From positions 7,566,501 through 7,630,500 of the forward strand of contig CM072347.1 in the NCBI GenBank assembly GCA_036874045.1: a DNA stretch of 64,000 bases, written 5' to 3'. The stretch is from Cymodocea nodosa. Its lineage: Eukaryota > Streptophyta > Magnoliopsida > Alismatales > Cymodoceaceae. The notes under the pieces are model-generated. The model did no database searches. It saw only the letters and a program-made list of their open reading frames with translations, and was not told where the DNA came from. The position numbers and the translations under genes were made by a program. Position 1 is the first letter of the stretch. Each line of letters starts with the position of its first letter. Below, piece after piece: positions 12,560-24,089 of the stretch.

Positions 12560-13220
12560 CTTCCCCCATACTTAAATTTTGCTAGTCACTTAGCAAACTA
12601 CTAAAATCTAACTAGTTGGTCTTTCTACAGTGCTAGAATTACTTCTTTAGAATACATAAATTAGATTACTATATAAATATTCTGTATTTTTTAGTAATCT
12701 GTTTTAACATTGTTCTCTCCTCTTTAACTTGCAAATATATTTAAAACACATGTAAATTACATACAAAATATATTAGCATCACATAGTTAGTAATTATATT
12801 ATCATTTTTTCTTTTTTAACATCTGTTATCCTGAATTTTCCAAGATGATTTCCAGAATAAATTTCAACTACATACGAATCAAAACACAATCCAATTAAAT
12901 ATGATTAAAACAAGTAGAATAATGAATTATATCTCCTTCAATATCTTCTGATTTTTGATTCTGAAAAACTTTTCATTCACATATAAAAGCAGAATATATA
13001 ACAAAATAACTTTTAACAACAAAACATAAATTGTTAATTCAGTGTCTTGTGTGGAACTCAGGCTCCTATGCCTTTGGTGGCTCACAAGCAAGTTAGTTGG
13101 TTTCCTAGAATAGATATCAACAAATTGGATTGTTATTTTGTTTTTCTTTTCTTATAAAATAAAACTCAAACTCAAATTTTTCTTTCTCTTTTTTCTAAAA
13201 ATAAATGCACAATACACACA
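12560..13220 (-). mobile_element. 3' untranslated region of gypsy element with polypurine tract
   Basis: The polypurine tract is 12560-12574 (CTTCCCCCATACTTA on plus), followed by ~400 bases conserved in two other gypsy copies of this window. The part around 12700-12930 also resembles the pol-aORF spacers of copia A1 and C (for example near 2290-2520 and 46420-46640). No gene is supported. Element A2 inserted immediately after it. Confidence 0.7.
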
Positions 13221-13225
13221 ACATT

Positions 13226-14932
13226 TGTTGAGTATTTTTGTTTTGATGATGTGTGTTGAATGAAAATAATCATATTTGCTCAATTACTATTGCTTGTGAA
13301 AAGAAATTAAAATCATCAATTAATACAGAAAAATCTTACTGATATAAATACTTGTCTGTATTGGATCTGAAGTTAATAACTAGTCATTTCGTTACATTAA
13401 TTTCTCATTTAGCTAAACGTTAAGTTAACGTGTGTTTTTATTGAAAAGCATGATATGTTTTAATGTTATATCTTCTATATCATGAACAGTGCATGCTTAG
13501 ACAACTCGTTAAGTTAAAGTTTTGTTTGTATAGAGGTCACGTGAGAACTCGTTAAGTTAGAGGCTTAAAGGTTAAAATAGGTCACATGATAACTCGTTAA
13601 GTTAGTGAGTAAAAGAAGAGACGAACTCGTTAAGTTAGTGTTATACACGTGGTGAAATTATAAGTTACGAATATTGTACTGTATCACGTGAGGTGCACAT
13701 GTTTAACTCATTAAGTTAACATAACTAAATGCATTGAGTTGCTATATTGAACACTAAGGCAACACGTTAGGTTAGCGTTACAAACTTAAGTTGTTATTTT
13801 TGCACGTGGTAAAATTCTTATTATAAAAAACATTTGTTTATTACTGAATCAGTGAGTTAAAGTTTTTTCGGAGACTTACAATCATAACTATCTGAAAGGT
13901 AACTTAAGTCATGTTTTCAGGTCTTGACATGTGTCTCACTTGTTTTATAATATAAAGAGTTTTTCGGTGACTTACATCTGTAACTATCCGAAACTTAAAC
14001 TGTTTTCGGTGAGTTATCGTTTAACCTTCCGAAAGAAAGGTTAAGTTGGTTCGTTGAGTTAGCTATAGTACTTGTCACGTGAAATGGCACATGGTGAACT
14101 CGTCAAGTTAGAAACGTTAAGTTATATATATATACTTGTGTTACTCGTTTAGTTAACATTAAAGTAATGACTTCTTATTACACTAATGAAAAATTTTTGG
14201 ACGAGAAAGTTTATTTTTCAAGAAATTTTTTAGAGATCCAGGACTGATGATTAAAGAAAATTTGAAATATAAACGTGGGTTAGAATGTGTGTGTTTCGAT
14301 GTAGGAAAAAGAAAAGACGTGGAGAAGTGGAAAACTGGTAAGGTTAAACGTGAAGGATATGCATGAAATGAAGATACAGTATAAAAGGTATAGAATTCTT
14401 GATGATCAAATTGTCCTTGCACACAAAACGAAAAATCTTTTCAAGGATCAAACCATCCCTACACACCGAAAGAAAAAATCTTTTTTAGGGATCAAAAACA
14501 CCTCTTCGGGAAAAATCTCTCAAGTGGAAGAAAATTCAGTGAAGCAAAAAAAGGTAAGATTTTCGTCACTAAAGATTTGAAGTATTAGAAGAAAGCAACT
14601 CGGTGAAGCATAAAAAGACAAGATTTTCGTCACTGAAGAATTGCTGAAGAAGAAAGAAGAAGAAGAAGAAGAAAGATCGCAAACAGGGAGAAATGTTTTA
14701 AATTCCGCAAATTAGTTTTCTTTGTTTGTAGTTATGAAATTGTATAGATGAAACATGGTATCGAAATATAATTGCATCTACAATTATATATTGTAATTGA
14801 AACCTTGAATAAAAATGATTTTATGAAAACAATGTCTTGACTTGTTTTTGAGTTTTAAAGTTTTAATTATATTTCAAAAAATATTAAAAATACACAATTC
14901 ACCCTCCTCTTGTGTAGCCATACGATCCTACA
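13226..14932 (+). repeat. 5' LTR of A2
   Basis: Starts TGTTGAGTATTTTTG and ends CGATCCTACA. The TATA box is TATAAAAGG at 14380-14388 and a polyadenylation signal AATAAA lies near 14806. U3 holds arrays of AACTCGTTAAGTTA, CACGTG and CCGAAAC motifs. The R/U5 part holds two imperfect ~65-base repeats built on GTGAAGCAWAAAAAG...TCGTCACT, followed by a GAA microsatellite. Confidence 0.92.
14380..14388 (+). promoter_or_regulatory. LTR TATA box of A2
   Basis: TATAAAAGG within GATACAGTATAAAAGG, conserved in all A-family LTRs here. Confidence 0.65.
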
Positions 14933-14934
14933 AG

Positions 14935-14946
14935 TGGTATTAGAGC
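14935..14946 (+). other. Primer binding site of A2
   Basis: TGGTATTAGAGC lies two bases after the 5' LTR and is complementary in type to the 3' end of initiator Met-tRNA. Confidence 0.88.
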
Positions 14947-15132
14947 TTTGTTAATAATCTTTGATATAAAATCGATACCAACTTATTTAATATCATTGCT
15001 TATTCTACCTTCATTGTTTTTAAATAGAAATTAATATCTGAGCATACATTTAACTTTCTTGATTTAAGGCTCAAGTTGTTTTAAAGTTTTTAGACAGTTT
15101 AAAATCAAATAGGTAGAAAAATCTAAGGTAAA

Positions 15133-17250
15133 ATGGCTATTGGAAATGGTAATTTTTCTTTATATGAAGTCCAAAATCTTAATCGTCCTCCTTTATTTGA
15201 TAGAATACATTTTGAATATTGGAAATATAGGATGACTATTTTTCTTCAAAGTATAGATCAAAAATTGTGGTTCATGATTTCTAAACCATATACTCCGTTA
15301 ACTACTCCTTATAATACTTGGACAATTACTGAAAAAGAAAATGAAATTCTGAATGCTAAGGGCTTAAATATTTTATTTTGTGCATTTAGTTATGAATAGT
15401 TCAGTAAAGTGTCGGCATATAAATCTGCTTATGAGGTGTGACATGCATTAGAAGTTTCACATGAAGGTACTTCTCAAGTTAAAGAGACAAAAATAAACAT
15501 GTTGATTCATAAGTATGAACTCTTTAAGATGCATGAAGACGAAAATATTTCTGAGATGTTTTCCAGATTTCTTGATATCATAAACTCTTTAAAATGTTTA
15601 GGAAAGAATTTTGAATAGAAGGATTTGGTGAGGAAAATTCTAAGATCCCTAAGTTCTAAATGGTCTCAGAAAGTAACATCAATTGAGGAATCACGAGATT
15701 TAAATGTTTATACTATGAATGAACTTATAGGAAATTTAATAGCTTATGAAGTTCAATTAAATGAATCATTGAGTCACAACAAACTAAAAATGAAGAAAGA
15801 AATAGCCTTCAAAATTAATTCAGATTCTGATATATCTATTGATTCTGACGAGGATTTGATTTTGCTGACTAGGAAATTCAAGAAAGCATGGAAAGCTAGG
15901 AAACAACAAAGGAACAAAAATGATAAACCGTCAACGTCAAAATCACTAAATGACAAGAATTCTTCATCCAGAAAGTATGTATGTTACAACTGTAAGAAAC
16001 CTGGACATCTTTCTCCAGATTGTCCTATGAGGAAAAATGAAAAGCAAAGTAGGACAAATCAGAAGAAGACAGCTCAGAAAACTCAGAAAAAGTTTTACAA
16101 GAAAAAGGTTTTGAAGGTCACTTGGGATGACACGTCTGAAGAGTCTGAATCTGAGGAATCAACATCAAAATCTTCACATTCAGAAGGAGAACAAGAGTTA
16201 GAAGACGTTGCTCATGTGTGCTTCATGGTAGATGAGTCTGAGGTAATATCTGATCCTGAAAGTCATTCAGATTTCAACTTTGATGAATTATTATGTGCTT
16301 ATCATGCATTATTACAAAAACTTAAAGTATGTAAATTGGAAAATAAGAATATTAGAAAATCTTCATCCATTATGGAAGAACAAAATTGTTTCCTGTCTAC
16401 TACTTTAGAAAAGTTTAAATGTGATAATGAAAATCATGCTAAAGATTTGCAAAAATTTAGATTTAATGTATGTATCTTGCATGAACAAATACAAAATATA
16501 AATGTTGAAAAATTAAAGATAGAATCTGAAAATGAAATGTTGAGAAACAATATAAATGAACTTGAATTAGAGATAATAAATTAAAACTGAGAGAGCAAGA
16601 TTTAAATTCTACCATTGAGAAATGGAATTTAAGTCAAACTAAGTTTGAAAAACTAACTAGTACCCCTATGGTGTCTTATAAATTTAGCTTAGGATTTGAT
16701 TATTCTGAATATCTTGAATCTCAAACCAATAAAGGATTTATTAGTTGTAGTTCAAGTAAATCTAAGACTAAAATTCCTTTTATTATGAAACAAGGTAATA
16801 AATATGTAGAAGTAGGTACTTCAAGGGATGAATCATGCAGTAATAATATAAATCAATGTGATTTGTCAAATTGTACTTCTAACATGACTATAAATGTTTC
16901 TAAAAATCTTGTTTCTTGTTTTGGAAATTCAGTTTCTAATGTTTCTAAAATTTCAGACAATTGTAGTAAACTGAAAATTCAGAAACCTGAGCTTGTAACT
17001 CAATATACTGGTATTAGATCATTTACTCATTCTGTATGTGATAAAACTAAAAATTCTTGTGTAGAAAAAGATTTTGTATGTACGGAAAATGTTAATACAA
17101 GTACAAAATCTTGGTATGAACTTTCTGAAATGTATGAGCATGACCAAAATAAATTAACATCTGATAAAAATTGATTTGGTCTTGGTTATACTACATCTGA
17201 AAACAAAAAGAATGATTATAAGGGCAATAATGTTATAAGTAAGTATGATG
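15133..17250 (+). pseudogene. gag of copia A2
   Basis: Starts MAIGNGNFSLYEVQNLNRPP, the family gag start. The order is an N-terminal NRPPLFDRIHFEYWKYRM block, a capsid-like region, and a basic stretch ending in a CCHC zinc knuckle (CYNCKKPGHLSPDC, near 15985-16025). An acidic Ser/Glu stretch and a long Asn-rich tail with a coiled-coil-like segment follow. The longest open piece runs 15625-16584 and a further piece 16668-17174. Known family role: forms the particle that packages element RNA. A few breaks; fossil. Confidence 0.88.
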
Positions 17251-17269
17251 TTAAAAATAAGTAGAATCA

Positions 17270-19100
17270 CATATTGCTGTAGACAAAACAAAAGTTGATA
17301 GTCTTCGAAAGGCTGTTGCAATAGAATGTGCCTTAGAAGAATTAAAGCAGAAAACTTTTATGGAGCAATTTGAAAAGAAAACAGCAATACTTGAAAATGA
17401 GAAACAAAAATGTTATAGAAGAAGGAAAGTCAGAAAAATTATGTCTAAGGAAACAAAGTCTATTGAAAAAGGAAAATCAGATGAAAATTTATTTCCAAAG
17501 GACAATGTATGTCTAGACATTGTACCTTATTGTGCATTTGATAAACTCATCAGTTCCGAACACACTGAAACTGATGAAGATAATGAGACTTTATTTTCCC
17601 TTGCTAGAAAACTTGAGAAGAAATCCAAGTCAAATATGAGCTCAAATTTTTCTATTAGTACAAGTCCTAACGATGCAGAAATTGACAAATCAGAGCATCA
17701 GGCACCTAACATTGAACAAGTTATTGCAAATATAATTGACAATGTTGAAGTAGTAACTAGTTCAAAGGCTGAATTGTCTGGAATAACAGATATTGAAATT
17801 GTTAAGACTCTAGAAGAGCTAAAAGTTAACCAGCCTTCTACGGAATCTATAGAAGCAAAGTCTGAGAATTCACAGCATGAATCAATAGAATTATCTGTTG
17901 AACAAAATGAACAATTACAGACAAATACATCGACTGTAGAATTTGTGGAAAAATTGTACTTTGAACATTCTATAGAGACTGAACAGATGAATGTTGAGCA
18001 TATTGACAATGTTCCTAACACTGTTGAAGCTGAAGAATCAAGCTTACCTGAGCAGCTTCAAGATAATATTTTGGAAGAGGAACAACATGACATTCATTTT
18101 GAAGAAGAAGTTCCTGAAGATGAATTAAACTCTAAATCACGGCTTCAGGTATCACCTTCTTTGTGTACAATATTAAAAATTCAAGGTAATGCAATTCATT
18201 TTAGATCTGAAGAAGCATTCCAGAAATACAATAATCTGATTACATGTCAGATTCTACATGTTTGTCCAATAAAATTCAGAAATTTGATGGAAATAAGAGA
18301 TCTATTTGAGTTTCAAGGCCTCATTAAATTCTTGCTAGTAGGAACGAAATGGAAGCAATAGACAAAGCTTATTGCATCTTTTTATAGCAATCTGGACAAG
18401 AATGAAAATTTTCTGAAAACTCAAATAAATGAATAGGAGTTTATATTGTCTCCTGAGTTAATTTTTGAATTTTTAGGATTAAAGAATGAAGGTGTTGTTG
18501 TTACCAACAGATTTGACATAATAAGACAATTGGAATGGAACATTCAGTCTTTATCAAAAATTCCAGATGTATATTCTGAAATGAGATTAATGGAAAATCT
18601 GAATGTAGAGGCAAGATTTATTGCAAATATATTGCATGCAAATTTATTTCAGAGAGTTGGACACAATTTGGAAGTCAGCAGAAGCTGTTTATATGCAACT
18701 TATGACTTGCTGAATAGAATTCAAATAAATTGGTTTGATGTTTTTATGTCTCAACTACAGCATATGAGTTCAAAGTTATTTTATGGTGATGTTGAATGTA
18801 GAATCCTTGCAAGCCAATTGGTTTTATCCGACTTGCTCTTTGAAACTAAAGGCATGAGAGCATTTAGTGTCAAAGATTTGCAAAAATTCCAGGCCATGCA
18901 TAAACCTCAACGATAACAACAACAACCTGATACAGACCATATATAACAACAACAACAAAGTTATTCAGTTCAAGCAGAATAGCAAACCCAGCTACCTCCT
19001 GACTTAAATGTAGTGCTTAACGACATTAGAAATGATATTAGGCATCTTGGAGATAAAATATGTAATGCTATAAGTGATATACTTAGGAGGGGTCGATAAC
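17270..19100 (+). pseudogene. Accessory ORF (aORF) of copia A2
   Basis: Follows gag directly with no pol between them. Visible parts are a charged coiled-coil-like segment, an acidic segment (FEEEVPEDELNS), then the C-terminal domain with FYSNL, LGLKNEG, RQLEWNIQSLSKIPDVYSEM, ILHANLFQRVGHN, RIQINWFDVF and SKLFYGD. The end is Gln-rich (18900-18990). Open pieces are 17360-18361 and 18446-18916. The C-terminal domain is shared with copia B and with the ORF next to the gypsy pol. The basic N-terminal start seen in A1 and C is not present. Function unknown; broken fossil. Confidence 0.8.
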
Positions 19101-19578
19101 TGTTTTTTTTCTGAATACAAAATGTAATGTTTGTATTACTTGTTTGATTGATTGAACAATACATTTTTCTGTAAATGTGTTAAATTATTATTCTTGTTTA
19201 CAGAAAGAGTTGTTGTAATTATATCTCTTATATATATATATATTCTCTGTAATTATCTTTTTGATTAATGACAAAAAGGGGGAGAAATATTATAAAAAGA
19301 AGATTATGATCTTAATTGCATATATATATTATAAAAGGAGATGCTATTTAAATGGTTATTGTAATCTAACAAATGATAATTAGAAAACTGATACTTATAT
19401 AATTATTGATATCTGAGAGTTTTAATTCTGAGAGGTAAAATTTACACAAACAATAGAAATAAGCTTAAGTGAACTTAAGTCAACAAACAAGTTTGTTGAA
19501 TTAAAAGTTAACCCAACGAAGGTGCTTTGTTGAGTTAAACATATTTCATAATTGATTTAATATGGTTTTGTCATCATC
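19101..19578 (+). other. 3' untranslated region of A2
   Basis: About 480 bases of AT-rich DNA with (TA)n near 19230 and an AGGGGGAGAAAT motif near 19275 that looks like an upstream second polypurine tract. No gene seen. Confidence 0.6.
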
Positions 19579-19592
19579 AAAAAGGGGGAGAT
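19579..19592 (+). other. Polypurine tract of A2
   Basis: AAAAAGGGGGAGAT directly before the 3' LTR; this is the plus-strand priming site typical of copia elements. Confidence 0.88.
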
Positions 19593-21360
19593 TGTTGAGT
19601 ATTTTTGTTTTGATGATGCATGCTGAATGAAAATAATCATATTTGCTCAATTACTATTGCTTGTGAAAAGAAATTAAAATCATCAATTAATACAGAAAAA
19701 ACTTACTAATATAAATACTTGTCTGTTTTGGATCTGAAGTTAATAACTAGTCGTTTCGTTGCATTAATTTCTCATTTAGCTAAATGTTAAGTTAACGTGT
19801 GTTTTTATTGAAAAGCATGATATGTTTTAATGTTATATCTTCTGTATCATGAACAGTGCACGCTTAGACAACTCGTTAAGTTAGAGTTTTGTTTGTATAG
19901 AGGTCACGTGAGAACTCGTTAAGTTAGAGGCTTAAAGGTTAAAATAGGTCACGTGATAACTCGTTAAGTTAGTGAGTAAAAGAAGAGACGAACTCGTTAA
20001 GTTAGTGTTATACACGTGGTGAAATTATAAGTTACGAATGTTGTATTGTATCACATGAGGTGCACATGTTTAACTCGTTAAGTTAACATAACTAAACGCG
20101 TTGAGTTGCTATATTGAACACTAAGGCAATGCGTTAGGTTAGCGTTATAAACTTAAGTTGTTATTTTTGCACGTGGTAAAATTCTTATTATAAAAAACAT
20201 TTGTTTATTACTGAATCGGTGAGTTAAAGTTTTTTCGGAGACTTACAGTCCTAACTATCCGAAAGGTAACTTAAGTCATGTTTTCAGGTCTTGACACGTG
20301 TCTCACTAGTTTTATAATATAAAGAGTTTTTCGGTGACTTACATCTGTAACTATCTGAAACTTAAACTGTTTTCGGTGAGTTATCGTTTAACCTTCCGAA
20401 AGAAAGGTTAAGCTGGTTCGTTGATTTAGCATAACACCACAGACTTAGTTCGTTGAGTTAGCTACAGTACTTGTCACGTGAAATGGCACATGGTGAACTC
20501 GTTAAGTTAGAAACGTTAAGTTATATATATATACTTGTGTTATTCGTTTAGTTAACATTAAAGTAACAACTTCTTTTTACACTGATGAAAAATTTTTGGA
20601 CGAGAAAGTTTATTTTTCAGGAAATTTTTTAGAGATCTAGGACTGATGATTAAAGAAAATTTGAAATATAAACGTAGGTTAGAACGTGTGTGTTTCGATG
20701 AAGGAAAAAGAAAAGACGTGGAGAAGTGGAAAACTAGTAGTGGTTAAACTTGAAGGATATGCATGAAATGAAGATACAGTATAAAAGGCATAGAATTCTC
20801 GTTGATCAAATTGTCCTTGCACACAAAACGAAAAATCTTTTCAAGGATCAAACCATCCCTGCACACCAAAAGAAAAAATCTTTTTTAGGGATCAAAAACA
20901 CCTCTTCGGGAAAAATCTCTCAAGTGGAAGAAAATTCAGTAAAGCATAAAAAGGTAAGATTTTCGTCACTAAAGATTTGAAGTATCAGAAGAAAGCAAAT
21001 TCGGTGAAGCATAAAAAGACAAGATATTCATCACTGAAGAATTGCTGAAGAAGAAAGAAGAAGAAGAAGAAGAAGAAGAAGAAAGATTGCAAACAGGGAG
21101 AAATGTTTTAAATTCCGTAAATTAGTTTTCTCTGTTTGTAGTTATGAAATTGTATAGATGAAACGTGGTATCGAAATATAATTGCATCTACAATTTCTGA
21201 GGAGAATTGAATTGTATATTGTAATTGAAACCTTGAATAAAAATGATTTTATGAAAACAATGTCTTGACTTATTTTTGAGTTTTAAAGTTTTAATTATAT
21301 TTCAAAAAATATTAAAAATACACAATTCACCCCCCTCTTGTGTAGCCATACGATCCTACA
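19593..21360 (+). repeat. 3' LTR of A2
   Basis: Collinear with 13226-14932 (TATA box 20780-20788). The GAA microsatellite at about 21055-21085 is longer than in the 5' LTR. Ends CGATCCTACA against the duplicated ACATT. Confidence 0.92.
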
Positions 21361-21384
21361 ACATTAAAAGCACAAAATCACAGT

Positions 21385-22523
21385 TTAAGAATATGGTTGA
21401 AAAGTAGTAACAAATGGAATAAACGTGTCAGTCCAAGCAAACTTTTTAGGCATAATTCTTCTTGCTATTAATTCTATTTTAATGCAATTAGTTTTCATTT
21501 TTAACTTGTGAACTTGTAGTGTGTTATCAATACTAAATATAAGTGTATTTTCATTAATGAATTGAAATGCAGAAAGAGATCCTCTTCTGTTCCAAGATAA
21601 TGTAGTTGTTTCTATTTCTACATATATTTCAATATATTTCTCTTTCCACTTCCATTCATTTAGGTATTTCATAATCCATATTTGAAATTTCCTCACTTCA
21701 TCCCACCATCTGATCAAACATAAAGTAGGATCATCATATTCAGTATACCACATTCCTGATTGAATTTTATCATATTCTACAGACGATGGTTTAGTTATAT
21801 CACTCGGTATAGGCAATATTTCTTTAAAGTCATCATCATAACTATCTATGCTTACTATGTATAAATCAGATCTAAATGCAACTGATATATTTGTGACTAG
21901 ATAAATATATCCATCAAGTATGACATGTATATTGTTAATTAATGCTTTCTATCCTAGATATATCATTGTATTTTTAGTCTAAGATCTATTTAGAAAATTA
22001 TACACACTTAAATATAAATCCTCATCCCAATTTCTAATTGGCCTCTAGTAATACAATTTTTAGTAATGGTTGAATTTTTATCAAAAAATGTTAAAGCTGA
22101 CCCACAATTTTCAGTTGGTACTTCAAATCTATTAGGCCTTCTTATTTTCCATTCTTCTCTTGTGATAGGATTTCTAATCAAAATATCGGGTAATAGAATT
22201 GCATATCTTGGTTTGGTTATGTAAATAATTAATCCTTCATCTATTCCCATAATATGATCTATTCCTTCTAATGTATTGGGTGCAATTCTAGTAGTTTCTT
22301 CCATATTTAGATATTCATAGCTGATTGAACTACGATTAAATGACTTCCATTAAAATCCATATCTAATCTTAGTCATTTTTGTAGCTTGTAGTCTATGAAA
22401 ATATTTTTCTCTGACATAGTCTTTAATTTCCTTTGACATACAACACAATCTACACAGATATTTAGCTGACAGGTTAGTCAATACTTCCCTTAGTGCATCT
22501 GGTGGTAATTTCATCAATTCCAT
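21385..22523 (-). pseudogene. F-box protein gene with F-box-associated C-terminal region (decayed)
   Basis: The ATG at 22523 opens MELMKLPPDALREVLTNLSA, continuing YLCRLCCMSKEIKDYV: an N-terminal F-box (roughly residues 6-40) with the usual LPxD...VLxxL...LCRLCCMSKE spacing. Further on are blocks typical of plant F-box-associated domains: ILIRNPITREEW, a stretch with a central AFRSDLYIVSIDS segment, and PTLCLIRWWDEV followed by FQIWIMKY. Such proteins are substrate adaptors of SCF ubiquitin ligases, binding SKP1 through the F-box. Length (~380 codons) fits the family, but the frame is interrupted about three times, so it is a pseudogene. It sits alone between copia A2 and copia B. With these removed it lies between an Athila gag and a gypsy 3' end on the same strand, so it may have been carried by the gypsy layer. 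No intron is obvious. Confidence 0.75.
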
Positions 22524-22571
22524 TTGTTGTGATTTTGTATAAACAAAAACAAAAATTTAACAGAGACAAAA

Positions 22572-23758
22572 TGTAGGATCGTCTATATCACAAGAGGGGG
22601 GGTGAATTGTGTCTTTAGTAATTAAACTAGCGGATAAAACAAAAGCACAAAACACTTGTAAATGAAATTATTTTATTTTATTTCAAGACAGAATTTACAA
22701 TATCTTTTCAGCTTAATTCCCTTCTTGACGGTTTTGATATAGTAATTTTTGATATACAATTCAAATAGGAAAACAAAGCTCTTTTTCAAAACTAATTTTG
22801 AATTGTATAAAACATGATCTTTATGCACACAGCTCTTTTCTTTCTCTTTGCTCAGCTTCTGTATCTCTTCTTCTCCAGTTGTCGAATTTCTAGACTTCTT
22901 GCGTTTGCAGCTTCTTTTCTAAAATTGCTTGGAATTTCGAACTTCTTCTGATGTTGGAGAACTTTTCAGAATATGAATATTCAAACTTAACTTTTCAGTT
23001 AGAGATCCAGATTGAATATTCAGACTTGGTTTTTGAGATTGGGATCCCCTTTTGTAATGTAGCTCATACTCTCTATTTGTAGTCGAACTCTGTTGTCTTT
23101 TACGTTCATCATGTTCATCCACTTGATCCATAATCCATAATCCATAATCCACGTACTAATTTTCTCTTTAATCCAAATTACTTTCTATTTAAATTTCCAC
23201 TTTCTTCACTAACATTTTGAGTTTCCACGATCTCCACTCGTAGATTCACTGAAATTTTATCTTCTTGGAGTCTTGTAGAATATCTTCTAAGTCTTCGATT
23301 TAGTCGAACATTTATCCTTTAACTCTTCGAGTTTTTGCACCTGCAAAACACGTGACTAAATAAGGAAACTTATCTGTTCGTTAGTCCTTTTATAAAACTC
23401 GAACAGTTATCTATCCATGTGTATAAAAACTCGAACAGTTATCTAACTATTCGATTTTTCATTACCGAACGCACATGGAAAACACGTGACAACTTAAAAC
23501 ATTAAAAACACACGTGCGGATAACTTAACTATACGAGTTTTTAACATAAAGTATTCGACAAAAACGAAACGTTAACTATCCGAAAGTTTAACTATTGCAA
23601 ATCTAGCTCTTCGGAAATCTTTAATTTATCCGACATAAAAATGAAACTTTTCGATAATCTGTTAACTATTATACTTAGAGAAATATACTTATATAAATTA
23701 TGTAGACTTATTTAAATACGTTAATAAAGCATATATCATCAAAATTAAATACCTAACA
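22572..23758 (-). repeat. 3' LTR of B
   Basis: 1,187 bases. The TATA-like box on minus is ATTTAAATAG (23185-23194) and the polyadenylation-type signal is near 22670. A heptamer repeat, read on plus as CCATAAT units, lies at 23127-23151. U3 is packed with AACTCGAACAGTTAT, AACTATCCGAAAG and CACGTG-type motifs. Confidence 0.9.
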
Positions 23759-23773
23759 ATCTCCCTCTTTTTG
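23759..23773 (-). other. Polypurine tract of B
   Basis: On the minus strand CAAAAAGAGGGAGAT directly precedes the 3' LTR start TGTTAGGTATT. Confidence 0.85.
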
Positions 23774-24089
23774 ATGATGTCAAAACCTAATAAGTCACAT
23801 AATTTATATCTCCCCCTTTTTGGCATTATAAAAAAGTAAACAAACTATTTTCTCCCCCTTTAGGAAGTTAAGTTTTATAAATGTAAGGAAGGATATCTTA
23901 CTAAGTATATATTAATCAAAACGATAGTGTCAACCATTCATAGGATTTATGGATTAAGCAAAAACTGTTTAATATCATAAACTGTGAAAAATAATCACGT
24001 AACATTAAAATCAGTAAATAGTTTACATAAATGGTTTTGGTTACAAATTACAAAAAATAAATCATGTAATACATAATTTGTATAATCAC

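Larger units (their letters stand above)
13226..21360 (+). mobile_element. Copia element A2: LTRs, gag and aORF, no pol
   Basis: A plus-strand element of 8,135 bases bounded by TGTTGAG...CCTACA LTRs and a perfect 5-base target duplication, ACATT (13221-13225 and 21361-21365). Parts in order are 5' LTR, Met-tRNA primer site, gag, accessory ORF, polypurine tract and 3' LTR. No protease, integrase, reverse transcriptase or RNase H is present, so it would have had to be mobilised by relatives such as C. The first ~300 LTR bases differ at about 12 positions (~4%), mostly transitions; at 1.3e-8 substitutions per site per year, an assumed grass-derived rate, this is of the order of 1-2 million years. 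Several breaks in the coding parts. Confidence 0.92.

Noticed and set aside
14350-14580. Open frame inside the A-family LTRs (also 20750-20980 and 41733-41918)
   Set aside because: It overlaps the TATA box itself, so it would begin upstream of the transcript start. It is best explained by conservation of LTR sequence.
17698-18021. 107-codon minus-strand frame
   Set aside because: Mirror frame of the acidic part of the A2 accessory ORF.
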